A DNA stretch of 36,616 nt, taken from positions 1 through 36,616 of the forward strand of contig JAHFCH010000003.1 of the NCBI GenBank assembly GCA_023249635.1, given 5' to 3'. The translations under genes were made by a program, and so were the position numbers. This DNA is from Fibrobacterota bacterium. GTDB lineage: Bacteria > Fibrobacterota > Fibrobacteria > UBA11236. This document shows positions 26,382 to 35,284 of the stretch, one piece after another; within the stretch, counting starts at the first letter, position 1; each line of letters opens with the position of its first letter. The notes below the pieces were generated by a model that made no database searches, was not told where the DNA came from, and worked only from the letters and a program-made list of their open reading frames with translations.

Positions 26382-27177
26382 GCCAATCCCGAAATCCCTA
26401 ACACTGCCCCTGCTGATTGCCGCGTCCCTGTCGGGATGTTTCGATCGCGTCGCGGGGGGGGCCGGCGCCGGCAACCCACCCCTGGCCGAGGTAACCGTTG
26501 CGTTACAGGCCAAGGTCGCTCCCGGGGGGCCGAAAGCGAAAACGGCCGCGGCCGGAACCGGCGCGCTCGATAGCGCCCTGGCGGTAAAGGATTCGGCGGG
26601 TGGCATCCTGATCCTGTCCGCCATCGAGGTGCGCGTGGCGCGCATCGAATTCACCGCGCCGGACAGCGCCACGTGCGGCAAGTCCGAGGAGAATTGCCTG
26701 GAAAAGGAATTCGGATTGAAAGGCGAATTCGCAATGGATCTCATATCCGGACGCGCTACCCCGCCCATCGGGATCTTCAGACTACCCGCGGGAACGTACA
26801 CTCAAATAGGTCTGACCCCGGCCGCGACGGATCCGAATGCGAGTCCGGCCAAGCCCGGCTATAATTTCCTCGTCGCGGGGAAGACCGGCGGAACCGCACC
26901 GGATAGAGCCTTCACCATCGAGATTAGCCTGGAGGAAGGCTTGGACTTCCAGGATTCCGCCGGTATCCGTATCGCAAAAGACAGCGCGAACAATATCATC
27001 CTGGCGCTTAAGGTCGACGCCTGGTTCAAGGAAATGAACATGGGCGCCTGCCTGGACCGGTTGCTTCCGGACAGCTTGAGCGCCTACCGCCTTCGCGAGA
27101 ATGGCCCCTGCGCCGAGGGCTTGCGCGCATTCAAAGCGGGCATCGGTCAGTCGGAGGAGATCGATCATGAGGATTGA
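26374..27177 (+). CDS. Lipoprotein next to TIGR02147 regulator
   Basis: A 267-residue lipoprotein with lipobox LSGC and Cys22, then a Gly-rich segment GGAGAGNPP and a DUF4382-like beta-sandwich region (SAIEVRVARIEF, FRLPAGTYTQIGLTP). The GTG at 26374 overlaps the end of the TIGR02147 gene by 8 bases, with GAGGGA 10 bases upstream; an upstream GTG at 26356 is the alternative. The two-Cys pair (TCGKSEENC) and another near the end (ACL, PCAEG) suggest disulfides. It could be a surface sensor or adhesin working with the regulator; no function is known. Confidence 0.82.
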   Translation: MRKPIPKSLTLPLLIAASLSGCFDRVAGGAGAGNPPLAEVTVALQAKVAPGGPKAKTAAAGTGALDSALAVKDSAGGILILSAIEVRVARIEFTAPDSATCGKSEENCLEKEFGLKGEFAMDLISGRATPPIGIFRLPAGTYTQIGLTPAATDPNASPAKPGYNFLVAGKTGGTAPDRAFTIEISLEEGLDFQDSAGIRIAKDSANNIILALKVDAWFKEMNMGACLDRLLPDSLSAYRLRENGPCAEGLRAFKAGIGQSEEIDHED

Positions 27178-27207
27178 TGGATGACGAATTCAAAAGGAGA
27201 GCTACGC

Positions 27208-28278
27208 ATGAAAAATCCAGTATACAACGGGAGATGGGGAGGGTTATGCCTTTCCGCCATCCTGATAGGGACCTTGTCGGCCTGCACGGGCGGGGGAACC
27301 TCGCCCATGACCCCCGAAGAAAGCGGATATGCGCAAGTCTACTCGGCCTACACACTCGCGATCGCCTCGGGCCCGGGGCAACCAGCCGCGCTCGGGAAGG
27401 CGGATAGCGTGATAGATGGCTTCATCTCGACATACCCCGCAAGCCGAAAACTGGACGCGGTGATATTCTTCAAAGGGCACGTCCAGTACCTGGAAGGGAA
27501 TTTCGACAAGGCCAAGGAACGCCTGCGAAAGGTGATATCGGACTATCCCTCCAGCGTAAGGTTGGATAACGCCAGCTACTATTTGGGGCGTTCGCTTTTC
27601 CAGCAGGACAGCCTGGCGGCGGCACTGGCCCTTTTCGCGGGCTTCGAAACCGCATTCCCCAAGAGTATCTACGCCGCCGAAGCCGCCTATTACCAGGGCG
27701 CCTCACTCTACATACTGGGGAAAGGCGGCGAGGCCCAGGTGGTTTTCAAGCACGTGATGGATGCTTACCCCACCTCGATCAAGCGTGATGATGCCGCCTA
27801 TTATTACGGGCGTTGCCAATTCGATCAGAAAGCGTACGCCGCCGCGCTCGCGACATTCCAGGCCCTCGAAAAATCCGCGCCTTCGGGACCCCGGGCCGAC
27901 AACGCGGTCTACTACCAAGCCCTGATCCAGTATGATCTAAAGGATTATCCGGGCACCATCACCCTCATGCAGGCGCTGCTGGCGCGGTTCCCGGTCTCGG
28001 TTCTGCGTGACAACGCCGAGTTCTACATCGGCAAATGCCTGTATCACCAAGGCAAACCCGGTGAGGCCACCGCCCGTTTCAACGCGGTGCTGGCATTGAC
28101 GCCGCCGAGCAATGTTTCCGATTTCTGTTATTACTACCTCGCCCGCATCGATGCCGAGGCCAAGAATTGCCCGGCCGCCAATATTGATGTCCAGAACCTG
28201 AAGAACAAGTTCCCGACCTCGAGCCTTATCGCCTCGGTACAGAGCTATGCCGCAAGTTTAGGGTGCGTAATCCCATGA
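27208..28278 (+). CDS. TPR lipoprotein, BamD/YbgF-like
   Basis: A 356-residue lipoprotein (lipobox LSAC, Cys26). From about residue 45 to 330 it is made of tetratricopeptide repeats with the common YYLGRSLFQQDSLAAALALF pattern, similar to outer-membrane assembly proteins such as BamD and YbgF/CpoB. AAAGGAGA is 7-8 bases before the ATG. It is related to the protein encoded at 29888-31555, down to a shared C-terminal segment with two Cys (AKNC, GC). It probably anchors a protein complex at the outer membrane. Its stop overlaps the start of the 7TM gene (ATGA). Confidence 0.88.
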   Translation: MKNPVYNGRWGGLCLSAILIGTLSACTGGGTSPMTPEESGYAQVYSAYTLAIASGPGQPAALGKADSVIDGFISTYPASRKLDAVIFFKGHVQYLEGNFDKAKERLRKVISDYPSSVRLDNASYYLGRSLFQQDSLAAALALFAGFETAFPKSIYAAEAAYYQGASLYILGKGGEAQVVFKHVMDAYPTSIKRDDAAYYYGRCQFDQKAYAAALATFQALEKSAPSGPRADNAVYYQALIQYDLKDYPGTITLMQALLARFPVSVLRDNAEFYIGKCLYHQGKPGEATARFNAVLALTPPSNVSDFCYYYLARIDAEAKNCPAANIDVQNLKNKFPTSSLIASVQSYAASLGCVIP

Positions 28279-29888
28279 AAAAGGGTCCTCTCCTGGCGGC
28301 CCTGTTCTTCTTCCTGGCGGTTCCATCGGCCATTATCGCCTACAAGCTGCTGGCCCTGGGGTATACCCTGGACCATGTGGTGCCCTGGAAGGGATATGCG
28401 GTAACGCTGGAGATGAGCTTCGATGGGCATGGCGATTCGGTGGATATCTCCACCTTTCTGCCCCTCGCGGAAAAGCGCCAGCATTACTGGGAGGAAACCG
28501 TGGACGGCGGGCCCGCGGGGCATAAGGTAGCGCAGGATTCGAACGGCAACCGTGTGCTCAACCTTTCCACCTCCGATACCAAGGGAAGCCACCGCGCCGT
28601 CGTCGCGTTCAAGACCTTGGGCGAACGGACGCGTTTCGACCTGGATGCGGGATTGCCGCTGGAGACCGCCGTTTCCGAAGAAGCGGCCAGGAGTCTCGAC
28701 CCCACGCCGATGATCCAATCCCGGGATTCCGAAATCGTCGCGCTCGCGCGCCGGCTCGCCCCCGATCGATCCAAAGCCCTTCCGCTGCTAAAAGCGGTGT
28801 TCTCCTATGCGAGCGATAGCATCGCCTACCGGAGTTTCAGCGGGAGCACGGACGCCCTCACGACCTTGCGCCTGGGCGAAGCCAGCTGCAACGGGAAAAG
28901 CCGGTTGTTGGCCGCCCTCCTGCGCGCGTCCGGGGTCCCTTGCCGGTTAGTGGGCGGATTAATCCTCGAAAAGGGCGCCAAGCGCACCACGCACCAATGG
29001 GCCGAGGCGTACGTATCGGGCTTCTGGGTTCCCTTCTGCCCCACCAATCGGCACTTCGCCGAAGTCCCCGACAATTACCTGGCGCTTTACCATGGCGACG
29101 AGATCCTGTTCCGCCACAGCCCCAACATCAACTTCAAGTACCTGTTCAAGACCTCGCCTATTCTGGTGGGTAAGGAGGAGATCGGCCTGGGCCGCGAGCA
29201 ATTGGGATCGATCATGGGGATCTGGGAGGTGTTCAACCGCGTGGGCCTGAGCCTCGCGGTGCTTAAAGTGCTCTTGCTGGTGCCGGTCGGCGGTTTCATC
29301 ACCGTGATCTTCCGGAACATAATAGGGTTGGAGCCGTTCGGAACCTTTTTGCCCACCCTGATCGCCTCGGCCGCCCAAGAGACCGGGCTGGTATGGGGCA
29401 TCCTTTCCTTTTTCCTCGTGATCGGCGTTTGCGCCGTGGCCCGTGCGGTTTTCGAAAGTTTCAAGATCACGCGCACCCCCAAATTGGCCATCATCATGAT
29501 CTTCGTGGTGGGGACCATGCTCGCGCTGACGTACCTGGGCCTCACCTTCAATCTGCACAACCTGGTATTCGTATCGCTTTTCCCCGTGGTGGTCTTGACC
29601 ATGACAGTGGAACGCTTTTCGCGGACCGTGGTCGAAGACGGCATGCCGGCGGCCCTGCTGCGAAGCGTGGTAACCGGCTTCGCCATTCTCAGCTGCTACG
29701 CGATCATCTCCCTGAAATCCCTGTCCCTGGTTCTCATGACCTTTCCCGAAGCCTTGCTGTTCCTGGTCGCGCTCAACCTGTGGGTAGGCCGATGGGCCGG
29801 GGTCCGGGTCACAGAATATTGGCGCTTCCGCCATCTGCTCTTACACACCCCTTCCGCTTCCCCCGGATTCCCCAAGGAGCCATCCTGA
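28275..29888 (+). CDS. Transglutaminase-like domain fused to seven-transmembrane region
   Basis: A 537-residue protein of the inactive-transglutaminase/7TM type (Pfam Transglut_i_TM and 7TM_transglut). One N-terminal membrane segment (about 4-26) is followed by a periplasmic part. The transglutaminase core (about 160-270) has Cys205 (ASCNGKSRLL) and His240 (THQWAEAY), but the usual Asp in the WVPxDPT motif is Cys255 (WVPFCPTN). A C-terminal set of about seven helices (324-515) follows. Published comparative work pairs this family with ATP-grasp ligases, proposed to act in peptide modification. Here the ligase gene is two genes downstream. The ATGA overlap couples it to the TPR lipoprotein gene. 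Confidence 0.9.
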   Translation: MKKGPLLAALFFFLAVPSAIIAYKLLALGYTLDHVVPWKGYAVTLEMSFDGHGDSVDISTFLPLAEKRQHYWEETVDGGPAGHKVAQDSNGNRVLNLSTSDTKGSHRAVVAFKTLGERTRFDLDAGLPLETAVSEEAARSLDPTPMIQSRDSEIVALARRLAPDRSKALPLLKAVFSYASDSIAYRSFSGSTDALTTLRLGEASCNGKSRLLAALLRASGVPCRLVGGLILEKGAKRTTHQWAEAYVSGFWVPFCPTNRHFAEVPDNYLALYHGDEILFRHSPNINFKYLFKTSPILVGKEEIGLGREQLGSIMGIWEVFNRVGLSLAVLKVLLLVPVGGFITVIFRNIIGLEPFGTFLPTLIASAAQETGLVWGILSFFLVIGVCAVARAVFESFKITRTPKLAIIMIFVVGTMLALTYLGLTFNLHNLVFVSLFPVVVLTMTVERFSRTVVEDGMPAALLRSVVTGFAILSCYAIISLKSLSLVLMTFPEALLFLVALNLWVGRWAGVRVTEYWRFRHLLLHTPSASPGFPKEPS

Positions 29889-31555
29889 TGCCGATGCTAT
29901 CCCGAATGATTCCCGTTTTGATAATGCCCTTCCTCGCCGTCGCCCAGGTCAATGTGAGGGGGCGGGCCGTCGATCGCAAGCTGGTGCCCGTAGCGGCAGC
30001 CGAAATTTCCCTGGGCGGGTCTAACGCGCAGGCGCTCACCGATGCCACCGGCCGCTTCGTCCTGCAAGGCGCTATCGGCATCCATGCTTCGGGGCGGGCG
30101 ATTGAAAACGCGCCTCGACTGAGCATGGAGTCCCTTGCCGGGGGCCGCATACGCCTCACCTTTCTGGGCCTCCGCTCTCCCGCGCGGGCGGAGTTGCGCC
30201 GCGCCGACGGCGGTCTCGCCCGGTCGGGATCCGTGGGTCCGGGGCATGCGATATGGGAAAGCACGCGCGCCCCAGGTCCTATGTACGTAGTCCTCCGGGA
30301 AGCCGGCGACCAGCGGATGTGGAGCCTTTCGGCGGGCGCCGTGGGCGCCTCGGCGGCATCGGGAACTGCGGTTGCCAAGGCCACCGCCTTGCCTGACACG
30401 GTCTTTTTAACGGTGCGAGGAGTCCTGGCCCGCAAGCTCCCGATTACCGCCTATGACGTGGATGTGGGCGATGTCGTATTGCCCTTCACCATCGGCCCCG
30501 GGGACAGTCTCTTCCTGGAAGGGTACGAGCTGTTCTTGCGCATCAAGGACTACGTCAAGGCCGCGGCCGCATTCCAAAAGGTGCGCGCCGATTTCCCCGG
30601 AGGAGACAATGCCCTGGCGGCCCTCGCCTATCTTGGCAAAAGCCAATACTGGATGGGCCAATATGATCTCGCCAAGGCCAGCCTGGATCAATACCTTACC
30701 GCGGCCCCCAAGGGTCCCGATGCCAATGATGCCTATTACTATCGCGGCCGGGCCTTGTATCAGCTCGCGAAGTATCCCGAAGCGCGCCTGGATTTCGAAA
30801 AGGTGCTCGCCGATTTCGCTTCGGCCATCGAGGCCGATGGCGCGGCTTATTACCACGCACGCAGCTTCTACCAGGAGGGTGGTTATGCCCAGGCCTTGCT
30901 CGAACTGCAGAAATTCCCGGCCGCGTATCCCGCCAGCCAATACCTCGACAACGCGTACCTTTATTGGGGACGCAGCGAAGTCCATGGGCCCGCAACCGAT
31001 ACCGCCCGCTATCGCCGTGCCATTCCGGAATTCCAAAAAGTCCTCGCCTTGTTTCCGGCCTCTGCATCCGCGCCCGCGGCACAAGCCGAGCTGGGGATCA
31101 GCTATTACTTCCTGGCCGATTACGCGAACGCGCGCATGGAACTCGGCAAAGTCGAAACGCGTTATCCCGCCGCCCTGGAAGTCGCCGATGCCCTTTATTA
31201 CCTGGGCCGCACCGATGCGCAGCAAACCAAATACGATTCCGCCCTGGTGCGCTTCCGCCGCATAGTGAAGCAATATCCGGCTTCGGTACTTGTCGATAAC
31301 GCGCATTACCAGATCGGGAAAACCCTCTATGTTACCGCAAAATATCCCGAAGCGATCGCATCCTTGAAAGAAACCCTGGTTCTCTATCCCGCCACATCCC
31401 TGGGCGATAATGTCGAACTTTACCTGGTGCGGGCATACGTGAAAGCTAAGGATTGCGTAGCGGCCAAGGCCGAGCTGGCCACGATGCAAAAAAATTATCC
31501 CGCCAGCCCTTACCTGGCTTCCGCCAGGACAACCGCCACGGCGGCCTGCCCGTGA
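29888..31555 (+). CDS. Secreted protein with regulatory-like beta domain and TPR repeats
   Basis: A 555-residue protein with a signal peptide (about 1-20). Residues 20-65 resemble a carboxypeptidase-regulatory-like domain (VNVRGRAVDRKLVPVAAA, then TDATGRFVLQG). A middle beta-rich region without a recognised family precedes TPR repeats (about 195-540; YYYRGRALYQLAKYPEA, YYLGRTDAQQTKYDSA). The repeat part and Cys-containing end (AKDCVAAK, AACP) match the TPR lipoprotein at 27208-28278, so the two are paralogues. It starts by a TGATG overlap with the 7TM gene. It could bridge the periplasm to the outer-membrane partner. Confidence 0.87.
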   Translation: MPMLSRMIPVLIMPFLAVAQVNVRGRAVDRKLVPVAAAEISLGGSNAQALTDATGRFVLQGAIGIHASGRAIENAPRLSMESLAGGRIRLTFLGLRSPARAELRRADGGLARSGSVGPGHAIWESTRAPGPMYVVLREAGDQRMWSLSAGAVGASAASGTAVAKATALPDTVFLTVRGVLARKLPITAYDVDVGDVVLPFTIGPGDSLFLEGYELFLRIKDYVKAAAAFQKVRADFPGGDNALAALAYLGKSQYWMGQYDLAKASLDQYLTAAPKGPDANDAYYYRGRALYQLAKYPEARLDFEKVLADFASAIEADGAAYYHARSFYQEGGYAQALLELQKFPAAYPASQYLDNAYLYWGRSEVHGPATDTARYRRAIPEFQKVLALFPASASAPAAQAELGISYYFLADYANARMELGKVETRYPAALEVADALYYLGRTDAQQTKYDSALVRFRRIVKQYPASVLVDNAHYQIGKTLYVTAKYPEAIASLKETLVLYPATSLGDNVELYLVRAYVKAKDCVAAKAELATMQKNYPASPYLASARTTATAACP

Positions 31556-32445
31556 CCGTAAGTCCAAGGAACTGGGCTACCGCGTGGCGGGGATTCCTGC
31601 AACGGCGCGAAGCGCTGTTGGGGATGAACGCCCGTAATCTGGAAGTCATCTTCGAGTATAACCAGCGAAAAGACTTTCCCTTGGTCGACGACAAGGTGGT
31701 GACCAAAAGCCTCTTGTCAAACGCGGGAGTCGCGGTCCCCCGCACCTTGGCCGTGATCGAAGGTTTCCTGGAATTGGGGAAGCTGGATGGGGTGATGGAG
31801 GCCGAAGCGGAATTCGTCATCAAACCCGCTTGCGGATCCGGCGGCTCCGGCGTTTTCCTGGCCGCCGCGCGTGCGAACGGCGGCATCCAATCCCCTTCCG
31901 GCCGATTCGTTCCCGCGAAGGAAATCCGGAGGCATGTGGCGGAAATCCTCTACGGGAGCTTTTCCAATAACCGCAGCGACAAGGCGCTTCTGGAGGAACG
32001 GCTCCATCCCCACGACTTCTTCCGGGAATTCTATCCCATCGGGTTGGCCGATATCCGCGTGATCGTATTCAAAGGCGCCCCGGCGCTGTGCATGCTGCGC
32101 CTCCCGACGGCGGCTTCCAGGGGCACGGCCAATCTGCACCAAGGCGGCGTGGGCCTGGGAGTGGACTTGGCCACGGGAAAGACCACCAGCGCCGTATGCC
32201 GGGGGGTCGCCCTCGGCGAACATCCCGACTCCCGGAAAGCCTTGCTCGGCGCGCGGGTTCCCCATTGGGAAGAGGTCATCCGCACCGCGACCCAGGCGGC
32301 CAAGCAGGTTCCCCTCGGTTACGTAGGCGTAGATCTGGTGCTGATCCCGGGAGGCAGAGTCATGGTTCTGGAGTTGAATGCCCGTCCCGGATTGCAGATA
32401 CAGAACGCGGCCCGGGTAGGATTACGGGCGGTGCTCCACTTATGA
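31552..32445 (+). CDS. ATP-grasp ligase, alpha-L-glutamate ligase-like (RimK-related)
   Basis: A 297-residue cytoplasmic enzyme of the RimK-related ATP-grasp group (TIGR02291 type). The ATP-grasp features are FVIKPACGSGGSGVF (Lys and Gly-rich loop), ADIRVIVF, and the metal-binding VLELNARPGLQIQNA with Glu274 and Asn276. ATP-grasp ligases of this group join an amino acid, often glutamate, to a carboxylate by way of an acyl phosphate. The substrate here is unknown. The GTG start overlaps the upstream stop by 4 bases (GTGA). It belongs with the 7TM-transglutaminase gene in the known pairing. The usual third partner, a retropepsin-like aspartic protease (RimB-type), is not in this operon. Confidence 0.92.
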   Translation: MTVSPRNWATAWRGFLQRREALLGMNARNLEVIFEYNQRKDFPLVDDKVVTKSLLSNAGVAVPRTLAVIEGFLELGKLDGVMEAEAEFVIKPACGSGGSGVFLAAARANGGIQSPSGRFVPAKEIRRHVAEILYGSFSNNRSDKALLEERLHPHDFFREFYPIGLADIRVIVFKGAPALCMLRLPTAASRGTANLHQGGVGLGVDLATGKTTSAVCRGVALGEHPDSRKALLGARVPHWEEVIRTATQAAKQVPLGYVGVDLVLIPGGRVMVLELNARPGLQIQNAARVGLRAVLHL

Positions 32446-34106
32446 TACGCATCTTCTTCGGGCGTAACGGCTTTCTACCCTTTCTGGCGCTGTTTTCCGC
32501 CTTGGCGATTTTCCTGCTCAAGGTCGAGCACAGTGTCGATGGGCAGAATACGCGCATCTCCGTCATCCCTGTGCGCGGACCCACCCTGGTGGACAGCTCC
32601 TTGGCCGGCATCGTGGAATCCCCCGCATTGGCCGGAATACTCGCCTTGAGCAATCGTATGGAAAAGGCGGGCGAAGGCATGCAAGCCGCCCGCTTCCTTT
32701 CGGAGCAATCCGATTCGGTTACCGATTCGCTGCGCAGTTATCTCGCATATCGGTCGGGGCAGTTGTACCTGTCCATGAACGAAGATTCCCTGGCCGCGCT
32801 TGCCTTCCGGCGTTGCCTCAAATGGAAAGGCGCCCCCGCCGACGCGCGGCTCATGCTGGCCATCGCGCGTCCCGGCGCCGACACCGGATGGGATGCGCGC
32901 CTTGCGGCCATCCGGAGGTTACTGGCGGCGCATCCGGAATACGCTGCGGCCCATTTCCGCCTGGGTCTGCTGTACCAGAAACGGAAAATGCCCGAGCAGG
33001 CGCTGGAGGCCTATCAACGGGCGCTGGAGCTGTTCCCCAACTACAAGGAGGCGCGCGGCAACCTGGCCCTGGTCCTAGGCGCCCTGGGGCGCACGGCAGA
33101 GGCCATCACACATCTGGAAAAGCTGGTGGCGATGTTTCCGGGAAAGCCGGAGTACCATTTCAACCTGGCCCGCTTCCAATCCCGCTCCAACCACCGTGCC
33201 ATCGCCATCCGGGAGTATTTCAAAGCCATCTCGGTCAAAGGCGGGAACTACCCCGAAGCCTTCCTAAACCTGGCGCTGGCCTACAAGGAAACCGACAAGC
33301 CGGATAGCTCCGAACTTATGCTGGGCAAAGCGCTGGCCCTGAAAGCGGAGTATCCGGAGGCCTGGTATAATCTCGGCCTGCTGGACATGAATCGGAAAAT
33401 GTTCCCCCAGGCCTGCGCCCATTTCGCGAATGCGATCCGGTTCAATCCGGGGTACAAGGAAGCCCGCTATAATCGCGGCCTGGCGTTCGCCAAGTCGGGC
33501 GGGCTGGATAGCGCAGTGGCCGAATACGCGGCCGCCTTGGCCTTGGATTCGGCTTACGGAAAAGCGCGCATCGCATTGGCCATGCGGTTGCGCCAGCTCG
33601 ATCGCTATGGGGAGGCGGTGTCGATCTATCGCGAAGGCGTGCGCCTCGATCCCGAAAACGCCGAATTCTGGTTCGGATTGGGACTTACGTTACGGAAGAT
33701 GGATTCACTCACGCCGGCCATCGCGGCGTACCGCAAGGCCATCGAACTCGATCCCGAGGACAACAAATCCGTCAACAACCTGGGGCTCGCCCTGGCCGCG
33801 GATCATCGCCGGGAAGAAGCCATCACCCTCCTGAGAGGAGGAGTCAGCCAGTTCCCGGATAACGCGGCCCTGCGCGTGAGCCTGGCAGCGCAATACCTCG
33901 AGACCGGGGACACGGCCGCCGCCGTAACCGAACTGGGCAAGGCCGTACGCCTGGAACCCGATCGCGTGGATGCCCAGCTGCAGTTGGGCGGGATTCTTCT
34001 GGGCCAAGGGAAGAAGTCCGAAGCCTTGTTGGCTTACCAACGGGCCATTCAAGCCGAGCCCGACAATGTCCAGGCGAAGAACGCCCTCAAGACGTTGGAG
34101 CCCTAA
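32442..34106 (+). CDS. Membrane-anchored TPR protein
   Basis: A 554-residue protein with one N-terminal membrane helix (about 9-27, GFLPFLALFSALAIFLL) and a large extracytoplasmic part. TPR repeats fill about 155-550 with close consensus (AHFRLGLLYQKRKMPEQALE, EARYNRGLAFAKSGGLDSA, LGLALAADHRREEAI), at least ten units. It resembles O-GlcNAc-transferase-like or PilF-like TPR arrays but carries no catalytic domain. The start overlaps the ATP-grasp stop by 4 bases (ATGA). It is likely a periplasmic scaffold between inner membrane and the outer-membrane barrel encoded next. Confidence 0.88.
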   Translation: MIRIFFGRNGFLPFLALFSALAIFLLKVEHSVDGQNTRISVIPVRGPTLVDSSLAGIVESPALAGILALSNRMEKAGEGMQAARFLSEQSDSVTDSLRSYLAYRSGQLYLSMNEDSLAALAFRRCLKWKGAPADARLMLAIARPGADTGWDARLAAIRRLLAAHPEYAAAHFRLGLLYQKRKMPEQALEAYQRALELFPNYKEARGNLALVLGALGRTAEAITHLEKLVAMFPGKPEYHFNLARFQSRSNHRAIAIREYFKAISVKGGNYPEAFLNLALAYKETDKPDSSELMLGKALALKAEYPEAWYNLGLLDMNRKMFPQACAHFANAIRFNPGYKEARYNRGLAFAKSGGLDSAVAEYAAALALDSAYGKARIALAMRLRQLDRYGEAVSIYREGVRLDPENAEFWFGLGLTLRKMDSLTPAIAAYRKAIELDPEDNKSVNNLGLALAADHRREEAITLLRGGVSQFPDNAALRVSLAAQYLETGDTAAAVTELGKAVRLEPDRVDAQLQLGGILLGQGKKSEALLAYQRAIQAEPDNVQAKNALKTLEP

Positions 34107-35269
34107 TGGCCGGCCGCATACGCGCGATTAGCGGCATATTGCTCCTTGCCATGGGGTGCCCCGCACCGACTTGCGCCGGCGGGGACGATTCGGTCTCCGC
34201 GCCGCATTCCGGGGTGCGCCTGCAAGGCAAGGCTGCGCTGTTGGGAGGCTACTCCACCAACCCCGTCTTCGTATCGGATGCGGATAAATCCGCCCAAGCC
34301 TCCCCCCTTTGGGCCGCCGTCGCAGGGGGCGATTTGCGCATCGCCGATATCGGAGATTGGAGCTACCATACGGGGATCGACGGGGAGGCAGAGACGTATA
34401 CCGGAAACCCCCCGGGCAATGTGTTAGGCGGGCGCTGGCTTACCGAAGCTTTTTATTTCCCGGGTGGGAAACGGAAAGGCGCCAAGCGCAAGGCCGCATT
34501 CTTATCCGCCTCCTATAAGCTCGACGCCGACAAGAATACCATCCTCAGCAATCCCGATCGCTTTGATGAGCGGCTTCCCGAATTGGCCTGTCTGGTTCAA
34601 CGCGCAAGGCTCTCCGGCAACCTGCCCTTGGGAAGGTTCGGGGGCGCGCGGGCCAATGCCTCGGCGGCCTGGACGGATTTTTCCGAATCGACGCAGTTGC
34701 TTGCTTCGCTGGACAGCCGCTCCTTTGGCATGGAGTTGGGCTGGGTCTCTCCGCGCTTCCTGGGATGGGAACTGGAATCGGCAATCCGGATCGAAAAGAA
34801 GGATTACCTGGTATATCCTTCGCGCGATGTATTCGGGGATACGGTTTCCGGCGCCCCGAAAAGCTACCTCATGCGGGAATTCCGGTTCGGTCTGGAGTAT
34901 GCGGCGGGCCGCAAATTCGCGATCGGAGGGGAATATACGGGGGCTGACCAAACGGACAATTATGCCGGCTACTTCAACGCCTACTCGGCCATGCCGGGAT
35001 TCCACGTCAAGTGGCGCCCCAGCCGCGCCCTGGAGTTCGCCGCCCGCGGGGAGAAGACATTCAGGAACTATGCAAGGTACCGTTCCTATTACAATCCGCT
35101 TCGCCCGCTCAAGAAGATCGCGTATACCGCCTTGAAGGCCGATGCGCGCTACGAATTCGGGATTTGGAACCTGGAATCCGCCGTGGCGTACCGGAGCGAG
35201 GACAATCCCGTTTCCGTATACGCCTACGATGCCTGGAAATTCACGGCGGGAGCCGGCATCTCGTATTGA
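34106..35269 (+). CDS. Outer-membrane beta-barrel protein
   Basis: A 387-residue protein with a signal peptide (about 1-24) and a mature part of alternating hydrophobic and polar residues rich in Tyr, Phe, Gly and Asp. Many segments look like amphipathic beta strands: FRFGLEYAAGRKFAIGGEYT, ALKADARYEFGIWNLESAVA. The last residues are ISY, the aromatic C-terminal residue typical of outer-membrane barrels recognised by Bam. Repeated Tyr-rich strands suggest a barrel of roughly 14-16 strands; no porin or TonB-dependent signature is seen. It starts at the base that ends the TPR gene (TAATG). It is the last gene of the operon and probably its surface component. Confidence 0.85.
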   Translation: MAGRIRAISGILLLAMGCPAPTCAGGDDSVSAPHSGVRLQGKAALLGGYSTNPVFVSDADKSAQASPLWAAVAGGDLRIADIGDWSYHTGIDGEAETYTGNPPGNVLGGRWLTEAFYFPGGKRKGAKRKAAFLSASYKLDADKNTILSNPDRFDERLPELACLVQRARLSGNLPLGRFGGARANASAAWTDFSESTQLLASLDSRSFGMELGWVSPRFLGWELESAIRIEKKDYLVYPSRDVFGDTVSGAPKSYLMREFRFGLEYAAGRKFAIGGEYTGADQTDNYAGYFNAYSAMPGFHVKWRPSRALEFAARGEKTFRNYARYRSYYNPLRPLKKIAYTALKADARYEFGIWNLESAVAYRSEDNPVSVYAYDAWKFTAGAGISY

Positions 35270-35284
35270 GAGTCAGCGGGCGGT

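Noticed and set aside
30407-31567. A 386-codon minus-strand open frame
   Set aside because: It is opposite the TPR protein gene; the Gly/Ile-rich translation has no recognisable domain.
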